Below, piece after piece: positions 7,482 to 13,870 of a DNA stretch of 64,000 nucleotides (position 1 is its first letter; every line of letters starts with the position of its first letter). The position numbers and the translations under genes are program-made. A model generated the notes under the pieces. That model did not search any database, was not told the origin of the DNA, and saw only the letters and a list, made by a program, of their open reading frames with translations. The stretch is from the NCBI RefSeq assembly GCF_037861325.1, contig NZ_JAFELW010000001.1. One strand, 5' to 3'. Source of the DNA: Riemerella anatipestifer_F (GTDB lineage Bacteria; Bacteroidota; Bacteroidia; Flavobacteriales; Weeksellaceae).

Positions 7482-8012
7482 TTAGGCGGTATCTTGATTT
7501 AATTTCTCAAATACTCGGTTGTTGAGTGTCTTAATCTCATCTAAAAACTCGTCATAGGTTATATCCCCTTTCATTGCCCTTTCGTAAATATCAGGGTAAT
7601 CATCGTTAAGGTCATTTCTTACATCAAAAATGAAACAGTCTATATCCCAATCAGGTACAAAAGATACAGTTTGCGATACATACCAAAATACATTACTTAT
7701 CCTGTACAACTCCTTTGTGGTATTGAAATAGGTTTGTTTGTGTTCTTCTGTAATTTCTTTGTTTTCTATGATACACCTCAGCAAAGTGTAAAATATATCT
7801 GCATTTACTTTGGGCATACCCAACCCCTCTAAGAATAGGTTTAGGTTATGGGTGTTATCCATTGTCTCTAACAAGTACAAAGACAACTCAAAGCTGTTGA
7901 AATAGTCTGTATTTGTTCCAAAATCCTCATCATATACTAAGGTTGGTCTTTTGTTTTCTGCATTTTTCAGTTCACTTTCGTAGATACTGCTGATGCTGTT
8001 TATTATTCTCAT
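7482..8012 (-). CDS. hypothetical protein of the element (176 aa)
   Basis: I do not recognise this acidic 176-residue protein. It is soluble, with no signal peptide, no membrane segment and no clear motif. It has many Asp and Asn ('YDEDFGTNTDYFN', 'DWDIDCFIFDVRNDLNDDYPDIY'). The sequence suggests an all-helical fold with a helical C-terminus ('YDEFLDEIKTLNNRVFEKLNQ'). It is the second gene of the minus-strand operon that begins at the divergent control region (8319-8468), 27 bp after the 92-aa gene. Early-operon position in an element of this type often means a regulatory or host-interaction protein, but nothing in the sequence shows this. Confidence 0.5.
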   Translation of the reverse strand: MRIINSISSIYESELKNAENKRPTLVYDEDFGTNTDYFNSFELSLYLLETMDNTHNLNLFLEGLGMPKVNADIFYTLLRCIIENKEITEEHKQTYFNTTKELYRISNVFWYVSQTVSFVPDWDIDCFIFDVRNDLNDDYPDIYERAMKGDITYDEFLDEIKTLNNRVFEKLNQDTA

Positions 8013-8039
8013 TTTATTTGTTTTTAGTTAGTTAATTGA

Positions 8040-8318
8040 TTAGATAATTCCTTTTGCTCGGTCTGATATAGCTTGTATCCGTTGAGGTTCTAGGGGTAAT
8101 AAACACCCCATAATCTCATTTATAGAGTTCGTCATCTCCTTTACTTGTGGATTATTAGAGGCTACCTCGTGCAGTCCTGAACGCACTCGCCAAAGATTAG
8201 CTAGTAGGTTATTATAAGCCTCTTCGCTGTTGAGCAACTGCTCTAGGTGTTTTACCATATAAGGCTCTAAATAGGTTCTTTTGGGGCTTACCTGCCCCTT
8301 GTTGTGCTGATTTGTCAT
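8040..8318 (-). CDS. hypothetical protein, first gene of the leftward operon (92 aa)
   Basis: This 92-residue protein is unrecognised. The sequence 'YLEPYMVKHLEQLLNSEEAYNNLLANLWRVRSGLHEVASNNPQVKEMTNSINEIMGCL' suggests mainly helix with no DNA-binding motif. It starts at ATG 8318 and is preceded by a clear minus-strand promoter (8370-8401). It is thus the first leftward gene facing the XRE repressor gene, the place of the early gene in a phage-like switch. Confidence 0.5.
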   Translation of the reverse strand: MTNQHNKGQVSPKRTYLEPYMVKHLEQLLNSEEAYNNLLANLWRVRSGLHEVASNNPQVKEMTNSINEIMGCLLPLEPQRIQAISDRAKGII

Positions 8319-8339
8319 AGCGTTATTTTATATATCTTT

Positions 8340-8448
8340 TATTTACTTTTAATGTATATTTTATAATTGCAAATTTACATCTTAGTATGATTATATGCAA
8401 ATTAAATGTAAAATATATACCTTGTTATTTACATTTGGTGTATATTTG
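8340..8448. promoter_or_regulatory. divergent switch region with repeated operator-like sites
   Basis: Two related direct sequences, TTTACTTTTAATGTATATTT (about 8342) and TTTACATTTGGTGTATATTT (about 8429), flank an inverted relative (AAATTAAATGTAAAATATAT, about 8400). They overlap the leftward promoter and the rightward -7 box TATATTTG (8441-8448) of the XRE gene; the latter's -33 is weak. This is the expected layout for a repressor controlling both directions. Confidence 0.5.
8370..8401 (-). promoter_or_regulatory. consensus promoter for the leftward operon
   Basis: Read on the minus strand: TTTG (8401-8398), 20 bp, then TAAATTTG (8377-8370), matching the Bacteroidota TTTG-N19/21-TAnnTTTG form. 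It points at the 92-aa gene starting at 8318. Confidence 0.7.
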
Positions 8449-8468
8449 CAGTATAATTAAAGTAACCA

Positions 8469-8756
8469 ATGTTAAGGCTTAAAGAAATTTTAAAAGACAA
8501 AGGCGTTACAGGTAAAGAATTAGCTAACAAAATAGGATTAACCGAAACTAGTATATCAAGGATTGTAAAAAATGAACAATTCCCAAATGCTAAGACTTTA
8601 AAGGATATTTCTAACGCCTTAAATATTCCTGTTAGAGACTTATTCGCTCATTCTGATAACGAAACACCTTTATATATCCAAAACGAGCAAGGGGATTATG
8701 TAGAGGTAGGTAGTCTTAGAATAGATACCCTTAATCCTAAAAAAATATCTGAATAA
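8469..8756 (+). CDS. XRE/Cro-type repressor, divergent
   Basis: The 95-residue protein has an N-terminal XRE helix-turn-helix at about residues 3-58 ('LKEILKDKGVTGKELANKIGLTETSISRIVKNEQFPNAKTLKDISNALNIPVRDLF') and a short C-terminal tail ('DNETPLYIQNEQGDYVEVGSLRIDTLNPKKISE'). It is the only plus-strand gene of the element and sits divergently to the leftward operon across operator-like repeats. It is therefore the likely master repressor. Its 3' end overlaps the convergent AntA gene by 20 bp, so antisense interference between repressor and antirepressor transcripts is possible. Confidence 0.8.
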   Translation: MLRLKEILKDKGVTGKELANKIGLTETSISRIVKNEQFPNAKTLKDISNALNIPVRDLFAHSDNETPLYIQNEQGDYVEVGSLRIDTLNPKKISE

Positions 8757-9354
8757 TATCTCTAGGGTAAGTATTAACATAGCCAAAACGAGGGTCAAAT
8801 ATTTGCCCTATGATAATATCATTATCACGGCAGTATTTCGCTACCTTACGCCCTATGATAGAGGCTCTTTTATTATCAATTCGTTTTTTCTCTAGTGTGG
8901 CGTAACCTGCTATTGTGATAAAACTCTCCTCGCTTGTGGTTATCTTCGCCTTGATATGATTAACTTCTTTTTGTAGCGTTTCTAGTTGCTGTGATTGTTG
9001 CAGTAATAATTGAGCGGATTGTGCCACTATCTCCACCTGCGAAAGTGGTTTTTTCAGGCGTTTTTCACACTCTATAAAATACTGCCTCGCTTGTTCGCCC
9101 TTTTCGGTTCTTGCCATCATTGCTAAACGCTTAGCAAAGTCTATAGTAAGGGCAAAATCTTTAGTTTCGTTACCGTTCAACATAATGTTGAAGGTCTGAT
9201 AATCAATATTTTCTATTGCAAACTCATTATTTTCTATATTTTTAGCATACCAGCGAGACCAAACGGCTTTATTATATCCTAAAAACTCATACAACTCTCT
9301 AGCTGACACGACTTGTTTGCCGTTCTGTTCTGTGATTTTGATTAACTCGTTCAT
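8737..9354 (-). CDS. AntA/AntB-type phage antirepressor
   Basis: The 205-residue protein starts 'MNELIKITEQNGKQVVSARELYEFLGYNKAVWSRWYAKNIENNEFAIENIDYQTF' and continues to 'DFALTIDFAKRLAMMARTEKGEQARQYFIECEKRLKK' (about residues 5-98). This is the AntA/AntB domain of phage antirepressors. A coiled-coil-like stretch follows (100-140), then a C-terminal domain of about 60 residues ('YATLEKKRIDNKRASIIGRKVAKYCRDNDIIIGQIFDPRFGYVNTYPRDII'), which in related proteins binds DNA or the repressor. It lies convergent to, and overlaps by 20 bp, the XRE repressor. This pair is a phage-style induction module in an element that has no phage structural genes. Confidence 0.8.
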   Translation of the reverse strand: MNELIKITEQNGKQVVSARELYEFLGYNKAVWSRWYAKNIENNEFAIENIDYQTFNIMLNGNETKDFALTIDFAKRLAMMARTEKGEQARQYFIECEKRLKKPLSQVEIVAQSAQLLLQQSQQLETLQKEVNHIKAKITTSEESFITIAGYATLEKKRIDNKRASIIGRKVAKYCRDNDIIIGQIFDPRFGYVNTYPRDIIQIFF

Positions 9355-9442
9355 TTTTATATTAGTGTTTATGATTTATAACTTTTTTACCTATATTTGC
9401 CCTATGTAAATGCCATTTATTGGTGTTACAATTCAACAATTA

Positions 9443-9471
9443 AAGGGAGCTTTTGGGCTTCCTTTTTTTTT
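9443..9471. terminator. hairpin with T run at the end of the HTH gene
   Basis: AAGGGAGC (9443-9450) pairs with GCTTCCTT (9457-9464, one G-U) around a 6-nt loop and is followed on the plus strand by about seven T. It abuts the stop codon of the minus-strand HTH gene (9473). A plus-strand -7-like box TATATTTG lies at 9392-9399, so a short plus-strand RNA of about 70 nt ending here is possible. The weak -33 makes that uncertain. Confidence 0.5.
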
Positions 9472-9472
9472 A

Positions 9473-9760
9473 TTAGTATTTGATTTTACCTTTATCTACT
9501 AATACCTCTACTTCTTTGCGTTTGTAATACACCCTATTACCTATACCGTACGCCGTTAGCTTACCGTCTTTCGTCCAGCGGTTCAGAGTGCTTAAATCTA
9601 TGCTTAACATCTCCTTTACCTCTTTCCGTGTGAGGTAGGTTGTGGGTTCTTTGGGTTGAAATTGTTTTGATAGTCTTTGCTCCAATTCAGGAACAATAGC
9701 TTTAGAAATCGCTTTGATTAGTTCGTTAGGGTTTGTCCCTATAAATTGTATTGCCTCCAT
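9473..9760 (-). CDS. excisionase-type helix-turn-helix protein
   Basis: The 95-residue protein has a C-terminal MerR/excisionase-like winged HTH (about residues 40-92: 'TTYLTRKEVKEMLSIDLSTLNRWTKDGKLTAYGIGNRVYYKRKEVEVLVDKG'). The N-terminal 35 residues are helical. This HTH_17 form is common in Bacteroidota element excisionases. Lying in the same element as a tyrosine integrase, it is the best candidate for the directionality factor. A -7 box TACTTTTG (9793-9786, minus strand) precedes it. A different regulatory role cannot be excluded. Confidence 0.65.
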   Translation of the reverse strand: MEAIQFIGTNPNELIKAISKAIVPELEQRLSKQFQPKEPTTYLTRKEVKEMLSIDLSTLNRWTKDGKLTAYGIGNRVYYKRKEVEVLVDKGKIKY

Positions 9761-9894
9761 AATTTTTTGGTTTAGAATTATGGGGCAAAAGTATATTGTT
9801 CATCTAGGCAGTAGTTAGCCGTTTTTAAAATGTACTATCCGTTTTTATATCCGAAAAATAAAATAACCACCTAATAAATAAGTGGTTACAAATG

Positions 9895-10983
9895 CTATTT
9901 TGAATTTATACTTTTTTCAGACGGTATCTTAAATCTATCCATTTTATCTTTATTAAATCCGCTATCTATTTTTTTTGTACTTATAGTTCTCCTTACATAT
10001 TCTTCTGTTATTGGTTTCTTTCTGTCTATTAGTTCAAAATGTTCTAATATCAGTCTTGCTACGGCAGTTTTATTTATTTTACCGTTCCTTTTAGGTGGTA
10101 TTATCCAACCTTTATCTATCAATTCAGAAAATATATATCCAATAGATTGTAAAGAACCTTTAACTTTTATTTTTTCGTAGCCCTTGCTACCTTCCTGCGT
10201 GGTGGGTTCGTCTTTAAAGTCATCTGATAAATCGTAAGGCGGTTTGCCTTTTAATGGTATTATTTCGCCTGTTGTGTGTTGTTCTTCTGCGGTTGGCGTT
10301 ACCTCATCTGTGGTTTGTACTCCGTTTATTTCTTTTTTACGGTCGCTTATGAATTTATATATTTTAGGAATTGATAACTTGAAATTATTATATTTAGTAT
10401 CGTTAATATATATTATATCTATTTCAACATTAAACATACCGCTAGGAATATCATAACCTGATATATCAAGGTCTATAAATTCTATACATTCTCCTAAATC
10501 AGTTTCTATTTTTTTTGTAATAATATAATCATCATTCCTACCTGCGGAATTATAATTATGGTATGGTTCATCATATATTTGTTTAACATTGTGATGAAAA
10601 AATTTATAACTATTTGAGTAATTTTCTATATAGTATTTGTCTATTTCTCTAAATCTATTATTTATAATTTCAAACACTCGTGTGAAACTTAATCTTTCAA
10701 ATACGCTTCCTTCTTCATCTGCACAATATTGACCTTGTAGATTCCAATAATATTTAGGAACATTATTAGGCTTAACCTCAACCCAAACAGTCTTATCTTT
10801 ATAATATGGTTCGTCTATCGTTATACCGCTTATGTCGGTTACTGCATAATCAGAATATCTCTCATATACATAGCCTAAATAATCCATTTCATCGCCGTCA
10901 GGGTATATACTTAGCCACTTTTTTAAATCGGCTTTGTAGTTATCCTTAAACTCTTTAAAAGAGGTGTAAAAGGGTATTTTCAT
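9895..10983 (-). CDS. hypothetical protein of the element (362 aa)
   Basis: I do not recognise this protein. The start is taken as ATG 10983 ('MKIPFYTSFKEFKDNYKADL'); the frame extends three codons to a TTG. The first ~230 residues are rich in Tyr, Asp and Asn with alternating hydrophobic strands. Residues ~235-275 are a Thr/Glu-rich linker ('TTDEVTPTAEEQHTTGE'). The C-terminal ~90 residues form a separate, probably helical domain ('SIGYIFSELIDKGWIIPPKRNGKINKTAVARLILEHFELIDRKKPITEEYVRRTIS') of a type that recurs at the C-termini of Bacteroidota mobile-element proteins. Two tandem 28-bp palindromes lie just upstream, so its transcription is probably regulated. Confidence 0.5.
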   Translation of the reverse strand: MKIPFYTSFKEFKDNYKADLKKWLSIYPDGDEMDYLGYVYERYSDYAVTDISGITIDEPYYKDKTVWVEVKPNNVPKYYWNLQGQYCADEEGSVFERLSFTRVFEIINNRFREIDKYYIENYSNSYKFFHHNVKQIYDEPYHNYNSAGRNDDYIITKKIETDLGECIEFIDLDISGYDIPSGMFNVEIDIIYINDTKYNNFKLSIPKIYKFISDRKKEINGVQTTDEVTPTAEEQHTTGEIIPLKGKPPYDLSDDFKDEPTTQEGSKGYEKIKVKGSLQSIGYIFSELIDKGWIIPPKRNGKINKTAVARLILEHFELIDRKKPITEEYVRRTISTKKIDSGFNKDKMDRFKIPSEKSINSK

Positions 10984-11061
10984 AATGTTCAAGTTTACAA
11001 TTCAACAATTTTATTTTTATATGGTAAAAAAGGGCGGTTATTTACCGTTATCTTATTTTCA

Positions 11062-11131
11062 TTTATACAAAACTGCGTTTTTATATAAAGGTTAGGAGGT
11101 TCGTTTATACAAAACTGCGTTTTTGTATAAA
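11062..11131. promoter_or_regulatory. twin palindromic operators upstream of the 362-aa gene
   Basis: Two copies of a 28-bp dyad (11062-11089 and 11104-11131) share the arms TTTATACAAAA / TTTTTGTATAAA around CTGC; the first copy has one change (ATATAAA). They lie 42 bp apart, four helical turns, within a repeated 35-bp unit. They sit between the fic stop (11138) and the start of the 362-aa gene (10983), in operator position. Confidence 0.7.
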
Positions 11132-11137
11132 GGTGGG

Positions 11138-12199
11138 CTACTGTATAAATAAATTTAGTAGTGGCTCATTGATATAGTAGCTGTACTTACCTACCTGTAT
11201 TTTATTTAGATACTTATGTTCTGATAGTAGTTCTAAATACTTTCTTGCGGTTTGGTACGATACCCCTAAATCTTTCTCCAAAAACTCTATTTTAGTGTAA
11301 GGATTTTTAAATAGGTTATTCAGCAAGTCCTGACTATACAGCTTCGGTAAATCGTTACGAAGTTTATATTTAGTCTCCTGCATTAGTGTTTTTATATTTT
11401 GGACTAAATCAATGGTCTGTATTGCTGTAACCTCAACGCCTTTGATGAGGTATAAAATAAGACTTTCCCAATCGTTCTCACTTCTTACCCCTTGCAATAC
11501 TTGATAATATTTCTGTTTGTTCTGCGTGATATAACGGCTCAAATACAATACAGGTAAATCTAAAAGTCCCTGCAATACTAGATATAGAATATTTATAATC
11601 CTGCCTGTTCTACCGTTACCGTCATAAAATGGGTGTATGCTCTCAAACTGATAGTGTATAATCGCCATTTTAGTCAAAGGGTCTAAGTCTGAGAAACTAT
11701 TGTCATTGATGAACCTTTCTAGGTTTGCCATTAGGTCTAAAATAGCCTTAGTCTCTTGCGGTGGGGTATAAACTACCTCGCCCAGAGAATTAACTAATTT
11801 AGTCCCTGCTTGTGTCCTAAATCCTGCATTATTTCGCTCTAATTCTTGCTGTATAGCTATGATATGTTTGTTTAATAATAAACCCTCTTTACGCACTATT
11901 TCAAAGCCTAACTTTAAACTTTGAGCATAGTTATATACTTCTTTTGTTGCAGGGTTTTTAGTCTCTATTAAAATGTTTTCTTTATATAGTTCGTCGTGGG
12001 TGGTTACTATATTTTCTATCTCGCTACTATCTTTAGCCTCTTGCAACGCTAGAGTATTGATTAAAATATGCTCGTTGGGTATCGTCTTTACCGTCCCCTT
12101 TAGTTCAGCTAGGTATCTATGAGACTTTGTCAGTTGTTTTAATACTGCGGTGGTCTCTATTTCTGCGGTAGGCGGTAGATGAGGTAAATTAAAATCCAT
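11138..12199 (-). CDS. Fic/DOC family protein with N-terminal inhibitory motif
   Basis: The 353-residue protein carries the full Fic motif HPFYDGNGRTGR at residues 189-200, with catalytic His189 and phosphate-binding Gly/Arg. Fic enzymes usually transfer AMP from ATP to hydroxyl side chains of target proteins. An N-terminal inhibitory helix motif S-x3-E-N (58-63, SSEIEN) marks a class II self-inhibited Fic. The C-terminal ~70 residues look like a winged helix ('NPYTKIEFLEKDLGVSYQTARKYLELLSEHKYL'), as in Fic proteins linked to DNA-binding domains. The gene follows the integrase by 12 bp on the same strand and is likely cotranscribed. Its target is unknown; defence, persistence or element control are all possible. 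Confidence 0.85.
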   Translation of the reverse strand: MDFNLPHLPPTAEIETTAVLKQLTKSHRYLAELKGTVKTIPNEHILINTLALQEAKDSSEIENIVTTHDELYKENILIETKNPATKEVYNYAQSLKLGFEIVRKEGLLLNKHIIAIQQELERNNAGFRTQAGTKLVNSLGEVVYTPPQETKAILDLMANLERFINDNSFSDLDPLTKMAIIHYQFESIHPFYDGNGRTGRIINILYLVLQGLLDLPVLYLSRYITQNKQKYYQVLQGVRSENDWESLILYLIKGVEVTAIQTIDLVQNIKTLMQETKYKLRNDLPKLYSQDLLNNLFKNPYTKIEFLEKDLGVSYQTARKYLELLSEHKYLNKIQVGKYSYYINEPLLNLFIQ

Positions 12200-12211
12200 T
12201 ATCTTAAAGTA

Positions 12212-13567
12212 TTAGTTTAGTTGTTCAGGGGTAATGTTCATATTTTTAAAGGCTTCGTAAACCTTTTTTGCCTTTTGTAGCTGTTTAGTGTCTATATCTA
12301 TTTTGTTGTAATGCTCTAGGAGGGTTTTATCGTGGTGGTTAGTCATCATCTGCATAGTTTCGGTATCCATAAACTGCCCAAATAGAGTAACCGAGGTTTG
12401 TCTCCCTATATGAGAGGTTACTAATTCATAAAAAGGATATTCGCCCTCTATTCTTCTATTTCCGTTCTCGGTGGCTTCTATCTTTGCACTTTGCACCACC
12501 TCATCAAATCCTGCGATTTTGCAGAGTTTTTTTAATTGACGGTTATAATATGGTTCGCTTATCACTTTAGGGAATTTACCGCCTCTTTTGCTCATTATAT
12601 CCACTACTTTAGGGAGTAATGCCGTGTACTTTATACCCTTATCTTTTGTGTTGCGGTTTTTCTTCTCTATAACCTTTATAAACTTGCGACCGTTGGGGTC
12701 TTCTACTATATTAGCAGTATCTAAGCTGAAAAGTTCTGAAACCCTTAACGCTGTATAACACGAAATCAAAAGCCAATCTCTGACCTCATCTAAACTGCCT
12801 GTAAGGTCCAGCGTTTCTAGGATAGCTAGTTTATCAAAGTTGAGGTAAAGCCCCTTAGTTACATTATCAGGGTTGCGGTCTATCTTCCACGCTAAAACAT
12901 CTTTACTAATGTTATGCTCTGTTTCCGCAAACTTGCACAACATTTTTATATCTTTCAAATACTTAGTTTGGGTTTGTGCCGTGTACCCTTGTCCATTAAA
13001 CCATTTTACTAGTTTGTTACGGAAGATATTATTTATATCCGTTACGATGAGGTTCTTATTAAACTTCATCAGGGTACTTTTTAGCCCTCTGTATTTTTTA
13101 ATGGTGTTTGCTGATATTGGTTTTTTACCCTGCGTTTTATCCTCTACACTTCTAAATTGTATGTAGTAGTCTATAAGTGCGTCTAGTTTATCAGGGATAG
13201 TGTATTTCTTCTTTGTCTCCAGCTTGTGAGCAAAGTAGTGTTTTAAAATAAAGTCCTTTAAATACTCTTTAAGTTGTGGAGCGGTTAGGTTGAGGTTATT
13301 ATCTATCTGATTAGATATATCTAGCTTAAAGGTCTCTATACGCTTGTTGAAATCTAAAATTTCTGCGTTTTGTTTTTTGGTCTCTACGGTTTTTGCTCCT
13401 TTAACAATTTGGGAGGTGTCCCATTGCTTGGTTGTGTCGTCCCAATTTTCAGAATGGATAACAAAGGGGGTGTTTATATGTAGATCAAAATCCCTGTTAG
13501 GTCTGTACCTTAGATAAACTTTTTTAGGCTCTTTAGTGCCTCTTAGGTAAAAAATGATATTTGCCAT
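12212..13567 (-). CDS. tyrosine recombinase/integrase of the tRNA element
   Basis: The 451-residue protein has an N-terminal arm-binding part, a SAM-like core-binding domain (about 120-220) and a catalytic domain. Catalytic residues are visible: Arg275 in 'CYTALRVSELFSLD', His386 and Arg389 in 'SHIGRQTS', His411/412 in 'MTNHHDKTLLEHY' and nucleophile Tyr420. It lies next to the tRNA-Arg gene and the proximal att copy, as expected for an integrase that uses the tRNA 3' end. The promoter at 13627-13596 overlaps the 42-bp subterminal repeat, so binding of Int or Xis there could autoregulate the gene. The C-terminal ~30 residues extend past the active site. Confidence 0.9.
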   Translation of the reverse strand: MANIIFYLRGTKEPKKVYLRYRPNRDFDLHINTPFVIHSENWDDTTKQWDTSQIVKGAKTVETKKQNAEILDFNKRIETFKLDISNQIDNNLNLTAPQLKEYLKDFILKHYFAHKLETKKKYTIPDKLDALIDYYIQFRSVEDKTQGKKPISANTIKKYRGLKSTLMKFNKNLIVTDINNIFRNKLVKWFNGQGYTAQTQTKYLKDIKMLCKFAETEHNISKDVLAWKIDRNPDNVTKGLYLNFDKLAILETLDLTGSLDEVRDWLLISCYTALRVSELFSLDTANIVEDPNGRKFIKVIEKKNRNTKDKGIKYTALLPKVVDIMSKRGGKFPKVISEPYYNRQLKKLCKIAGFDEVVQSAKIEATENGNRRIEGEYPFYELVTSHIGRQTSVTLFGQFMDTETMQMMTNHHDKTLLEHYNKIDIDTKQLQKAKKVYEAFKNMNITPEQLN

Positions 13568-13595
13568 TATAGGGGGATATTACAATTCAACGAGG

Positions 13596-13627
13596 CAAAT
13601 ATATAGGTTGGTGGTAACAATTCCAAA
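13596..13627 (-). promoter_or_regulatory. integrase promoter
   Basis: Minus-strand TTTG (13627-13624), 20 bp, TATATTTG (13603-13596): a full Bacteroidota consensus, about 30 bp upstream of the integrase start. The -33 box touches the subterminal repeat 13625-13666. Confidence 0.7.
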
Positions 13628-13666
13628 TTTGTTACCACCGTTGTTACCACCGAAGTGCATTTTACT
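13625..13666. repeat. subterminal direct repeat, proximal copy
   Basis: A 42-bp copy of 3930-3971 with one mismatch, containing the GTTACCACC doublet. It lies 82 bp inside the proximal att copy and overlaps the integrase promoter by a few bases. Confidence 0.7.
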
Positions 13667-13746
13667 AAAATCTATTGCAATCTGTTGCAATGAGGTTAAT
13701 TTTTGAAACATACCATAAATAGAGGGTTTGTAAACAAAAAGGCACT

Positions 13747-13773
13747 AAAAAAGGCACTTCGTGAAAAGTGCCT
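13747..13773 (-). terminator. tRNA-Arg terminator
   Basis: AGGCACTT (13752-13759) pairs with AAGTGCCT (13766-13773), and a run of T follows on the minus strand. It lies 15 bp after the tRNA end. A second copy sits in the distal att at 3836-3857. Confidence 0.75.
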
Positions 13774-13801
13774 AAAAGCGTAGTTTGTAGCCCTATGAGG
13801 A
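13748..13801. repeat. attachment-site repeat, proximal copy
   Basis: This is the partner of 3832-3885. It comprises the terminator hairpin and the last 14 nt of the intact tRNA-Arg gene. The crossover probably lies inside the tRNA part, as is usual for tRNA-targeting integrases. Confidence 0.85.
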
Positions 13802-13859
13802 ATCGAACCTCAACCTAAAGAACCGGAATCTTTAATTCTATCCATTAAACTATAGGGCC
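13788..13859 (-). tRNA. tRNA-Arg (anticodon CCG)
   Basis: The 72-nt gene folds as a cloverleaf. The acceptor is GGCCCTA/TAGGGCT (first pair G-U) with discriminator A. The D arm is GTTT/GAAT, the anticodon stem AAAGA/TCTTT with loop TTCCGGT (anticodon CCG), and the T arm TGAGG-TTCGATT-CCTCA. CCA is not encoded. The 3' end is the integration target of the adjacent element; the copy next to the integrase is the functional one. Confidence 0.9.
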
Positions 13860-13870
13860 CCTTATTTTAT

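Larger units (their letters stand above)
3832..13801. mobile_element. tRNA-Arg-integrated element with integrase and Rep (about 10 kb)
   Basis: The element is bounded by 54-bp direct repeats (3832-3885 and 13748-13801, one mismatch) that contain the last 14 nt of tRNA-Arg plus its terminator. A tyrosine integrase lies beside the intact tRNA. Inside are a Fic protein, HTH proteins, an AntA antirepressor, a divergent XRE gene, a putative replication initiator and several iteron-like repeat arrays. There are no structural phage genes, portal, terminase or relaxase. This makes it an integrated replicon or satellite rather than a complete prophage or ICE. Almost all genes run on the minus strand away from the tRNA. 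Confidence 0.85.

Noticed and set aside
3832..13801. Complete filamentous or tailed prophage
   Set aside because: No coat, assembly, terminase, portal, tail or lysis genes; only Rep, switch and integration functions are present.
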